From the NCBI GenBank assembly GCA_937934635.1, contig CALGZD010000141.1:1-11946 (forward strand): a stretch of 11,946 nucleotides of DNA, given 5' to 3'. A program made the translations under genes and the position numbers. Under the pieces are notes generated by a model. It was given only the letters and a program-made list of their open reading frames with translations, was not told the origin of the DNA and did not search any database. The DNA is from an uncultured Deinococcales bacterium (GTDB lineage: Bacteria; Deinococcota; Deinococci; Deinococcales; Trueperaceae). The number at the start of each line of letters is the position of its first letter. The stretch's first letter is position 1. Shown here piece by piece: positions 6,292 through 11,946 of this stretch.

Positions 6292-6492
6292 AAAACCCAG
6301 TATAGGTTTAAAGCCCTGAAATTCTTGGCATTTTTGCTATCTATTATCAATAAGTTGTAGTTTTAATGGCTCATGGTATAGAATATCGTTAATGATATAT
6401 TAAGAAACCTTAATCTTTAGCTGTTTTAACTGTAGTGCTTATCATCTAATTGTTAAGATTTTCACGTAGTATGTCTTTTCGGCACAAGAATT

Positions 6493-6517
6493 AATACTAT
6501 TTTTGAATACTATTTTT
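6493..6517. repeat. Two copies of AATACTATTTTT, 13-bp period
   Basis: Identical 12-mers at 6493-6504 and 6506-6517 are separated by one G. A third, partial AATACTA follows at 6523. The copies lie in the protease upstream region. Confidence 0.85.
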
Positions 6518-6531
6518 AAGGTAATACTAGT

Positions 6532-6555
6532 AGGTATAGTCAAAGGTATAGTCAA
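6532..6555. repeat. Perfect 12-bp tandem duplication
   Basis: AGGTATAGTCAA occurs at 6532-6543 and again at 6544-6555 without a mismatch. Confidence 0.85.
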
Positions 6556-6656
6556 TTTTTGCGTCAAGCTATTTAGGTTTTGAACATTAAATTGTGATTT
6601 TTATTTATCATAATCATTGGGGATTTAATGTATATCTTCCGTTTATGCTCTTTTGC

Positions 6657-6684
6657 AAAGCTGTTGTAAAGCTGTTGTAAAGCT
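6657..6684. repeat. 11-bp tandem repeat, two and a half copies
   Basis: AAAGCTGTTGT at 6657-6667 and 6668-6678 is followed by a partial AAAGCT (6679-6684). The array ends 8 bp before the TATAAT at 6692, so copy number could change promoter geometry. Confidence 0.85.
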
Positions 6685-6795
6685 ATGTTTCTATAATTAT
6701 GTGAAGCAGATGAGTCATAAAAGAGTAGAAGAGTAGTAGTTAGATAACAAAATATGACTGAGAAGCATTCTTTGTTCATATGGGAAATTTCTAGG

Positions 6796-6802
6796 AAGGA
6801 GG
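6796..6802 (+). promoter_or_regulatory. Strong Shine-Dalgarno sequence of the protease gene
   Basis: AAGGAGG lies 10 nt before ATG 6813 and only 4 nt before an in-frame TTG at 6807. The ATG at a usable distance is the better start. It is by far the strongest ribosome binding site in the window, suggesting high expression of the secreted protease. Confidence 0.85.
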
Positions 6803-6812
6803 AACTTTGTTT

Positions 6813-8666
6813 ATGAGTTCTTTTGAATTATCAAATACACCATCGACCTTAAGAACTGGTTTTAAACTTTGTTTTTTCGTAATACTTATTTTAAGTAGTG
6901 CGCTATGTACACTAGCTTTTGCACGTTCAAATACCAGTGGTGATGTAGAGGTTTCAATCTCTGGGTTGCCAGGTGGAGCGCTTCCAGCAGTTGTTGTTGT
7001 TCAGCTGAATGGTGACTATGCTCTTCTAGTAGAAGGCAGTGGTGTGTTTACAGATTTAGCAGTAGGTGAATATGTTATTGCGGCTGTTCCTGTAACCGTT
7101 GGAGGGATAGAGTATAGAGAATTTAGACAAGCAGCAACACGAATTTGGGTTTCTCCAAATACGAGTCAGTCAGTTCGAATAGTTTATCAACGTTCAAATA
7201 CAACGACAGTTATCAATGGACCTGTAAGTACTAATCCAGTAACACTTACGCCTGTTACACCAACTGGTACACCAATTGTCACGCCTAGTGTCACACCAAC
7301 ACCTGTTACGGTGTTTCCTTTTCCAGATCTACCAATTTTGCAACCTAATCCAACACCAACACCAACACCAGTTGTTGTTGAGCAACCAGTTTTACAACCA
7401 CAGCCAACTCCACAACCACAACCGCAGCCAACTCCACAGCCTGTGCCAATAACACCGACTGTTAATGCTACGGGTGATGCAGTCGTTTCTTTAGGGCAAG
7501 GTTCAAACTCTATTGGGGGAATGGTTTTCCACGATAGTAATAACAATGGCATTAATGATCCTCGTGAAAATCCAGTCGCAGGTATGCGAGTTTTTCTTGA
7601 TATAAATCAAAATAGTTCTTGGGATTCAAATGAGCCTTTGGCCACAACGGATACAGCAGGTTTTTATCGCTTTGATGGTCTAGCAAATCGACGGTATACC
7701 GTTATGCAAAGTTTGCCCTTTAGTTGGTCAAATACCACTGCTGCACAACAAGGCAGTGGACTTACACCTGGTGGACAGCAGCCTCCTGAAATTGTTGGTG
7801 GTAGCTTCGCTAGGTTCGAAGATTATCCTTTTATTACAGCTTTAGCTTTGAGGCGAGATGAACGTACCAACCGAGGTACCTTTCCTAGAGGTCAAACATG
7901 GTGTGGTGGTTCACTCATAGCTGGTAACTGGGTGATGACAGCGGCGCATTGTGTCTACAATTCCAGTGATCCAAATGTTGATACACCCTTTGATTTTCCT
8001 CTCACTAATCAAAATCTAAGTATTTTTATTGGTGGTAACCAGATACGCAATCAAATCGTAGATGTAAATATGATGATTGATGTTGTTAATATCATCATAC
8101 ATCCGCAGTACAACGCTTTTAGTTTAGATAATGATATTGCCCTACTGCAATTAGCTCGTCCTGTGTATTTTTCTAGGGCGCTTCTTCCAGACCCAGGCGT
8201 GCAACAACAGGTTTATACACCTAATGGACGCGGTACTATTTTGGGTTGGGGTGATACGCAAGCAAATGATGGCTTTGGTGGTCCACCACCACGACCATCT
8301 GAATTTTTGCAAAAAGCTGAAGTGCTGATTTGGGATCAACGCTCATGTGCTTCGCTTTCTGCCTATCGTGGTGCAATTACTGGGCGAAAATTTTGTGCTG
8401 GCTATCAGCAAGGGTTGATTGATTCATGTCAGGGTGATAGCGGTGGTCCACTTGTGGTTTCAAATCAGAATAGTTGGTATCAGGCAGGTATTGTAAGTAC
8501 TGGTCTTGGTTGTGCTCAGCCAAATCAGCCTGGTGTTTATACTAGAGTATCTGAATTCATAGATTGGATTTTTCAGAATGCTGGTCCCGAAGTTTCCCAG
8601 AAAGTCGATGTTGATTTTACAGGCTCGAGCGGTAGTGCAAGAGTTGACTTTGGTAACTTTAGATAA
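6813..8666 (+). CDS. Secreted multidomain trypsin-like serine protease (S1 family)
   Basis: The 617-residue protein has a long n-region, a hydrophobic core at 19-37 and a likely signal peptidase I site after AFA (37). Residues 43-126 are a beta-sandwich-like repeat domain (GDVEVSISGLPGGALPA … VGEYVIAAVPVTVGG) of unknown binding role. Residues 131-217 are a Thr/Pro/Gln linker with TPTPTP and QPQPTPQPQPQPTPQP. Residues 232-297 are a Cna-B/SdrD-like domain with Ca-binding-type loops DSNNNGIND and DINQNSSWD. The peptidase domain starts at I327 (IVGG). The catalytic triad is H379 (TAAHC), D441 (DNDIALL) and S543 (GDSGGP). D537 at the base of the S1 pocket and conserved pocket glycines predict cleavage after Arg or Lys. 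Six cysteines fit three classic disulfides (364-380, 512-528, 539-567). Oddities: E326 rather than Arg/Lys precedes IVGG, Thr replaces the usual Trp in the SWG strand, and a 29-residue tail follows the last helix. It lacks an LPXTG anchor and ends at a bidirectional terminator. Confidence 0.93.
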   Translation: MSSFELSNTPSTLRTGFKLCFFVILILSSALCTLAFARSNTSGDVEVSISGLPGGALPAVVVVQLNGDYALLVEGSGVFTDLAVGEYVIAAVPVTVGGIEYREFRQAATRIWVSPNTSQSVRIVYQRSNTTTVINGPVSTNPVTLTPVTPTGTPIVTPSVTPTPVTVFPFPDLPILQPNPTPTPTPVVVEQPVLQPQPTPQPQPQPTPQPVPITPTVNATGDAVVSLGQGSNSIGGMVFHDSNNNGINDPRENPVAGMRVFLDINQNSSWDSNEPLATTDTAGFYRFDGLANRRYTVMQSLPFSWSNTTAAQQGSGLTPGGQQPPEIVGGSFARFEDYPFITALALRRDERTNRGTFPRGQTWCGGSLIAGNWVMTAAHCVYNSSDPNVDTPFDFPLTNQNLSIFIGGNQIRNQIVDVNMMIDVVNIIIHPQYNAFSLDNDIALLQLARPVYFSRALLPDPGVQQQVYTPNGRGTILGWGDTQANDGFGGPPPRPSEFLQKAEVLIWDQRSCASLSAYRGAITGRKFCAGYQQGLIDSCQGDSGGPLVVSNQNSWYQAGIVSTGLGCAQPNQPGVYTRVSEFIDWIFQNAGPEVSQKVDVDFTGSSGSARVDFGNFR

Positions 8667-8690
8667 GTCGTTGCTAAACTAATTATGACA

Positions 8691-8727
8691 AAAAAAGCCT
8701 TGACTGTTTTGGTCAAGGCTTTTTTTT
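8691..8727. terminator. Bidirectional Rho-independent terminator
   Basis: GCCTTGAC (8697-8704) pairs with GTCAAGGC (8712-8719) around a TGTTTTG loop. A-run 8691-8696 and T-run 8720-8727 flank it, giving a U-tail in both directions. It ends the protease message 25 nt after its stop and the convergent hydrolase message 17 nt after its stop. Confidence 0.93.
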
Positions 8728-8743
8728 GCAACATTACTAGGGC

Positions 8744-9499
8744 TTAGGGTATTGCCATCAAGAAATCTTTGAGCGCACTTATAATTTGCTGCTCAGCTTC
8801 ATGGCGACTGATTGTAGCTAAGCCATCGTTTCTTTGAGGTCCATAGCGTCCAAAGAAACTGTGTACTGCTCCTTGAATCACGACTAGTTCGCTGCTGTTT
8901 GCTGGTAAACGCTGCATAGCGTCTTGAATTTCTTGCAGGGTTGCTAGACCATCATGTTCGGCGGCTTGCACTTGTACAGGGAGGCTCGAGCCAGACAAAT
9001 CATCTGAACCAGCACTAAATGCTCCCATCAGCACTAAGCCATCAAGTTTTTCAGCGTTTTTTAGAGCGTAGCGTGCAGCCATTGCACCACCAAGAGAATG
9101 CCCACCTAAAATAACTTTATCGTATTGCGCCATTAAGTCTTCAAATTGATTAGCACGATTACTGTTTAGAACCGCTAAATCAAAAGGGAAGACTGGAATG
9201 ATTGTACGAACATTTTCTTCAGCTAGTGCAGTACCCAGCCATTCATAGGCCTGAGGACGGACTAAGCCACCAGGGTAAAAAATAAAGAGTGTTTCTGCTG
9301 CTAGATTTGTTGGTGATATATCGATGTACTGATTAGAACCTGAATTTAGTGAAATGTTTGATGTTGTTGTAGTACCAAAAACAACAGCGTTTTGTGATGT
9401 CACGATTACAGGTCGTTTGAGAATTGGAAAAGCCCAACCCAATCCAAATGTTAAAGCTAAGAGAGCTATAAAAAGTAAAGCTCGAAAGAACTGTTTCAT
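8744..9499 (-). CDS. Membrane-anchored or exported alpha/beta hydrolase
   Basis: The 251-residue protein begins with MKQFFRALLFIALLALTFGL, a signal peptide or N-terminal anchor (residues 6-23); no clear cleavage site is visible, so it may stay in the membrane with its body outside. The hydrolase core has an oxyanion-region motif FIFYPGGLVRPQAYEWL (72-88) and the nucleophile elbow GGHSLGG with S135. The likely catalytic partners are D183 (AAEHDG) and H213 (GAVHSFFGRYGPQ). The length and the YPGGLV-PFDLAV pattern fit the small alpha/beta hydrolase group (abhydrolase_5 type) of unknown substrate, probably an ester. Its ATG overlaps the stop of the hotdog gene in ATGA (9496-9499), so translation is coupled. 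The end is closed by the bidirectional terminator. Confidence 0.88.
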   Translation of the reverse strand: MKQFFRALLFIALLALTFGLGWAFPILKRPVIVTSQNAVVFGTTTTSNISLNSGSNQYIDISPTNLAAETLFIFYPGGLVRPQAYEWLGTALAEENVRTIIPVFPFDLAVLNSNRANQFEDLMAQYDKVILGGHSLGGAMAARYALKNAEKLDGLVLMGAFSAGSDDLSGSSLPVQVQAAEHDGLATLQEIQDAMQRLPANSSELVVIQGAVHSFFGRYGPQRNDGLATISRHEAEQQIISALKDFLMAIP

Positions 9500-10041
9500 G
9501 CGTTTTTTGTTTGTCTTCTCCCCAAGATTACTTGCACAGCTTCTGCTGTTGCATGAATCGTACTGTTTTTAGCGATTTCAGTTTCTGTTTCACTGCTTAC
9601 TACTTCACTGCTTACTACTTCACTACTTACTACCGCAGAAAGATAGAGTTCTCGATCGGTTTTTTTATCAAGCTGGGCATGGACCAAGATGCTTTCAAGT
9701 GTGTTAGGAATAGGTCTTTTGTAGTTTAAGGTCATAGTTTTCGTTACGCTTGGTGGTGCGAGCATAAAACTTAGTGGTCCGAGTGCATTATCTATAGCTG
9801 CGGCTATCATGCCACCTTGCATATAGCCCATTGGGTTTTCAAATTCGTTTTTGACGGGAAAACGGAGAAGCATTGAGCCTTTTTCAAGGTCAATGTTTAC
9901 AAACTCTCCTTCCATATGATTAAAAATAGGCGGAGGTACTGTCATACCTGTACCTTCCAACATCTTTGACATTTGGGTGAAGAGGGCTTTAATTTTATCG
10001 CTAGATAGTTGCTCAGTTGATGAGTCGGGATGATTGGTCAT
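9496..10041 (-). CDS. Hotdog-fold thioesterase, PaaI-like
   Basis: This 181-residue protein should hydrolyse an acyl-CoA thioester. The hotdog core runs from FVNIDLEKGSMLLRFPV to the end. The central helix is MGYMQGGMIAAAIDNALGPL (71-90): the usual HGG is QGG here, and D84 is a good candidate for the catalytic acid. The strand TKTMTLNYKRPIP (100-112) is typical of the PaaI/4HBT group. A stretch of 15 residues (137-151) is three copies of VVSSE made by a 15-bp tandem repeat, lengthening the loop between two late strands; a Glu/Thr-rich piece follows. The first 30 residues are a helical extension. It is the first gene of an operon with the alpha/beta hydrolase (ATGA overlap), hinting at related ester or lipid substrates, though this is only context. 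Only a weak AAAGAA precedes the ATG. Confidence 0.87.
   Translation of the reverse strand: MTNHPDSSTEQLSSDKIKALFTQMSKMLEGTGMTVPPPIFNHMEGEFVNIDLEKGSMLLRFPVKNEFENPMGYMQGGMIAAAIDNALGPLSFMLAPPSVTKTMTLNYKRPIPNTLESILVHAQLDKKTDRELYLSAVVSSEVVSSEVVSSETETEIAKNSTIHATAEAVQVILGRRQTKNA
9589..9633. repeat. In-frame 15-bp tandem repeat, three copies, inside the hotdog gene
   Basis: Units at 9589-9603 and 9604-9618 are identical (TTCACTGCTTACTAC) and the third (9619-9633) differs by one base. They encode VVSSE three times. Near identity suggests a recent expansion. Confidence 0.92.
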
Positions 10042-10078
10042 AAGTTCTTTATGCTTAACTCTGTGTTTTGACTTTAGA

Positions 10079-10119
10079 TACCACTATGTACTTAAGTACC
10101 ACTATGCTACTGGGGGGGG
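10079..10119. promoter_or_regulatory. 12-bp palindrome, flanking direct repeats and G8 tract upstream of the hotdog operon
   Basis: GTACTTAAGTAC (10088-10099) is a perfect palindrome, 47 bp upstream of the hotdog start. TACCACTATG occurs at 10079-10088 and again at 10097-10106, on either side of it. A run of eight G (10112-10119; eight C in the minus-strand message) lies just upstream. The place and symmetry fit an operator, and the homopolymer could be length-variable. No convincing -35/-10 pair is visible. Confidence 0.4.
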
Positions 10120-10312
10120 TAGGGAGTTTTGAATACCCTATTGGATTAATCAGCCAGTTTACAGCATGAGAATCTAATACCGAAGTGAATCATAAATGTC
10201 ATAATCACAAAGATAATAAAATGTAGTAACTTATGTGCCCTTCGGTTCTAATGTCAACATTGTCTACTGATTGATTATGACTTTCTTCTTTCAGTTTAGT
10301 ATAAGATGCTTG

Positions 10313-11296
10313 TTAGGTGTTTTTCTTAAGGAGTTTACTAAGTTTAGTATCAGCTTTAGGTCGAGCACCTAGATGTTCGATAACCCAGCCAGATATGCGA
10401 GTAGCGAAAGTTGCAGCATCTATTGGATTTGCTCCTTGTAAGTATTTTGCTAAGAAAGCACCTGCAAATGAGTCGCCTGCTCCAGTTGCATCAATAAGGT
10501 GACTATCCGATGGAAGAATGTGTACACCTTCACCTAATGTACCTTCACTACCAGCTTTATATAAAAATGCGCCTTTAGCATCTAATTTGAGAATGATCAG
10601 TGCGCTTGGGTAAAGCTCACCTAATTTTTTGGCAATTTTTTCAGGCTCATCTTCTTGGCTAATGGCTTGACCCTCTTGGTAGTTAGGGAAAAAGATATCG
10701 ATACCTAAGTCTTTGGTAGAGTTAATAAAGCGCTTTATACCCATTTCACCAATAAGTTGAAAAGAGGCAGGATCGAGTGAAAGCGTTGCACCATGCTTTT
10801 TTGCGTAAGACGCTGCCTCTTGTAAGGCAGAGCGCGGTGGATCGGTAAAAAAGGACCACGCTGTGAGGTGTAGGTGTTCACTTTGTCGAAGGATGGTTCT
10901 TGGTAGTTCTGAAGCAAGGAGGTAAAAGTCTGCACCTTGCCCTGACACCATCGAGCGCTCACCTGTATGGTCAATCCAAACAGCCACAGAAGCTGTGAGG
11001 TGCGAGTCAGTTTCGATAAAAAATGCCCGAACACCTTCACTTTGCAAATCTTCTTTCGCAAGATCACCAAGCTTATCTCTGCCGATTTTGCCAATAAAGT
11101 TGGTTTCTAAACCACATCTAGCTGCCCAAGCAGCAACATTAGCAGCGCTTCCACCTGGTGCTAAGACAACATCCCCGAAGGTATCTCCGCCTGTTAGAAG
11201 TTCGCTGTTTGTTCGAATCATCACATCCCAAGCGAAGTCACCTATAACGCTTAGTGGTGTGGCTGAGAGTGAAATAGAATCTTTAATCTCGCTCAT
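10313..11296 (-). CDS. PfkB-family carbohydrate kinase (ribokinase-like)
   Basis: It should phosphorylate a sugar or nucleoside with ATP in the cytosol. The 327-residue length is normal. The N-terminal strand is LSVIGDFAWDVMIR (15-28), and the first PfkB signature is PGGSAANVAAWAARCG (47-62). The second signature is DATGAGDSFAGAF (269-281), with D275 as catalytic base and TGAG as the anion hole. The substrate-side loop and lid (SVAVWIDHTGERSMVSGQGA, 103-122) are like those of uncharacterised PfkB kinases rather than a defined ribokinase, fructokinase or adenosine kinase, so I give no gene symbol. No sugar transporter or regulator lies next to it. No clear Shine-Dalgarno sequence precedes the ATG, and the leader holds a small hairpin (11326-11343). 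It is likely monocistronic, with 271 nt to the hotdog gene. Confidence 0.92.
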   Translation of the reverse strand: MSEIKDSISLSATPLSVIGDFAWDVMIRTNSELLTGGDTFGDVVLAPGGSAANVAAWAARCGLETNFIGKIGRDKLGDLAKEDLQSEGVRAFFIETDSHLTASVAVWIDHTGERSMVSGQGADFYLLASELPRTILRQSEHLHLTAWSFFTDPPRSALQEAASYAKKHGATLSLDPASFQLIGEMGIKRFINSTKDLGIDIFFPNYQEGQAISQEDEPEKIAKKLGELYPSALIILKLDAKGAFLYKAGSEGTLGEGVHILPSDSHLIDATGAGDSFAGAFLAKYLQGANPIDAATFATRISGWVIEHLGARPKADTKLSKLLKKNT

Positions 11297-11325
11297 TGAG
11301 CATCAGCTTAGCACGTGTATTTCAC

Positions 11326-11343
11326 GCCTGTCTGTAGGCAGGC
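11326..11343 (-). other. Small hairpin in the leader of the sugar kinase gene
   Basis: GCCTGTC and GGCAGGC form a 7-bp stem (one G-U pair) with a TGTA loop, about 30 nt before the kinase start. No T-run follows on either strand. It may affect message stability or mark a binding site. Confidence 0.35.
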
Positions 11344-11568
11344 ATATTGCATATATAGTTGTAAGTACCAAGGCACAAATAAGTTTAACTATTCTGATAG
11401 CTAAAACACTGGAGATATGACGTCCGGTAGGGGATTAATATAACTTAATTTTGCACACGTACTTAGTATTCGTGCGTTATACCCATTCCGCTTAATTCAT
11501 TAATTCATAGCGTTTTCTCGAAATACTGACCCTACTGTATGGGTTTATTCTTACTCGCCTCCGCTCGC

Positions 11569-11596
11569 CGATTAACTGACTTAGGTCAGTTAATCG
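11569..11596. other. Perfect 12-bp inverted repeat with a 4-nt loop
   Basis: CGATTAACTGAC (11569-11580) and GTCAGTTAATCG (11585-11596) pair without a mismatch around TTAG. There is no T-run on either side, so it is not a standard terminator. It could be the core of a structured RNA or a protein site. Confidence 0.6.
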
Positions 11597-11632
11597 TGGA
11601 AGAGCTTTTAATTAACGATATTGTCGGATTCG

Positions 11633-11652
11633 GTATTACGAAGAAGTAATAC
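11633..11652. other. 7-bp inverted repeat
   Basis: GTATTAC (11633-11639) and GTAATAC (11646-11652) flank GAAGAA. It lies 36 bp after the larger inverted repeat and could belong to the same structured element. Confidence 0.4.
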
Positions 11653-11946
11653 AAAACCAATAATCTAGGCAATACTTAGGCATGAAAAAGCTATTAAGAA
11701 GGTTCTTTCCTACACCTACGACTTTTGCTCTACCATTGTTTGGTGGTAGCTTTCTTGGCTGATTTTAACTTATTAGCTTAGGTGAGTAGCTTACACGCAG
11801 TAGAAATATAAATAAGTAGACATACAAAATAGATGTTAAGAAACAATTACATTACATTCGTTGTTTAGAATGTTCTTAGGTTTAGTGCTCTGTGGCATAT
11901 GTAAATCGATATTCAATTAAGTAAGTATTCATTAGAGGTTTAGTAT

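Larger units (their letters stand above)
6292..6812. other. AT-rich 521-bp intergenic region between divergent genes
   Basis: It separates the Nudix gene (minus) from the protease gene (plus) and should hold both promoters. I see an ATATC-GTTAAT-GATAT inverted repeat (6383-6398) and a consensus TATAAT at 6692-6697 without a matching -35. Three small tandem duplications (6493-6684) are listed separately. A minus-strand frame of 68 codons at 6573-6779 is AT-rich and has no coding character. A long leader of over 100 nt before the protease ATG is likely if the TATAAT is used. Confidence 0.6.
11297..11946. other. 650-bp region without a convincing gene
   Basis: All six frames are broken by stops, and nothing resembles a tRNA or a known gene. 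It holds the leader of the sugar kinase, three hairpins (listed separately), an 8-bp tandem duplication TAATTCAT (11493-11508) and a CTCGCC direct repeat (11554-11569). A 26-codon frame at 11682-11762 is discussed among the rejected items. A weak TATATA box lies on the minus strand near 11350-11358, a possible -10 for the kinase. Confidence 0.5.

Noticed and set aside
6382..6401. Fur-box-like inverted repeat
   Set aside because: ATATC-GTTAAT-GATAT is symmetric, but by eye it matches too few positions of the Fur consensus.
6573..6779. 68-codon minus-strand frame in the protease leader
   Set aside because: The composition is that of AT-rich DNA (Asn, Lys, Tyr, Leu), it crosses the tandem repeats and has no ribosome site.
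7187..7552. 121-codon antisense frame rich in Gly, Val and Cys
   Set aside because: It is the mirror of the Pro/Thr/Gln linker of the protease; the repetition comes from the sense strand.
10995..11420. 141-codon plus-strand frame over the sugar kinase start
   Set aside because: It is antisense to the first third of a clear PfkB gene, and its translation has no family character.
11569..11596. Intrinsic terminator
   Set aside because: The stem is perfect, but neither strand has a T-run after it and no gene ends nearby.
11682..11762. 26-codon frame (MKKLLRRFFPTPTTFALPLF…)
   Set aside because: It looks like a small basic-hydrophobic peptide, but the only AGG is one base before the ATG, and nothing else supports translation. 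Worth a glance in ribosome profiling only.

Overview
This window is AT-rich bacterial DNA (about 40% G+C by eye). It carries nine confident protein-coding genes, one likely small membrane-protein gene, one open frame cut by the left edge, and several non-coding structures. There is no rRNA, tRNA, CRISPR array, transposase or phage gene. The organism cannot be named from this sequence. The family mix is a DUF2805 protein, a cytosolic TPR-GGDEF protein, an IPP-isomerase-like Nudix protein, and a secreted trypsin with a lipid-free signal peptide, a Cna-B/SdrD-like domain and an N-terminal beta domain. This suits a free-living, probably didermic bacterium. Some families recall Deinococcota and others Gammaproteobacteria, so I leave the placement open.

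Layout. Positions 1-208 hold a minus-strand frame that runs off the left edge. Positions 314-610 encode a small Ser/Thr-rich protein with one C-terminal membrane segment. A stretch with four hairpins ending in a Rho-independent terminator follows (641-772), and it is the best candidate here for an unannotated small RNA. Four 17-bp tandem repeats then abut a DUF2805 gene on the minus strand. On the plus strand come a GNAT acetyltransferase and a DUF985 cupin. From 6291 down to 2584 four genes lie on the minus strand: a Nudix hydrolase, a stand-alone allophanate-hydrolase C-terminal-like protein 8 nt behind it, a CYTH triphosphatase, and a TPR-GGDEF diguanylate cyclase. After a 521-bp AT-rich leader full of short tandem duplications comes a large secreted trypsin-like protease (6813-8666). 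It shares a bidirectional terminator with a convergent two-gene operon (PaaI-type hotdog thioesterase and membrane-anchored alpha/beta hydrolase, overlapping by ATGA). A PfkB-family sugar kinase (10313-11296) and about 650 bp of non-coding, hairpin-bearing DNA close the window.

How it fits together. No single pathway links these genes. Nudix, CYTH and hotdog proteins are small house-cleaning or hydrolase functions, and the GGDEF protein is a second-messenger enzyme. The most distinctive feature is a genome habit: perfect or near-perfect short tandem duplications of 11-17 bp recur at least seven times. Inside genes the units are 12 or 15 bp and keep the frame, inserting extra residues into the CYTH and hotdog folds. 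Between genes units of 11, 13 and 17 bp also occur. The second notable item is the protease, whose predicted zymogen junction is Glu-Ile-Val-Gly-Gly although its own specificity pocket is trypsin-like, so it probably does not activate itself.
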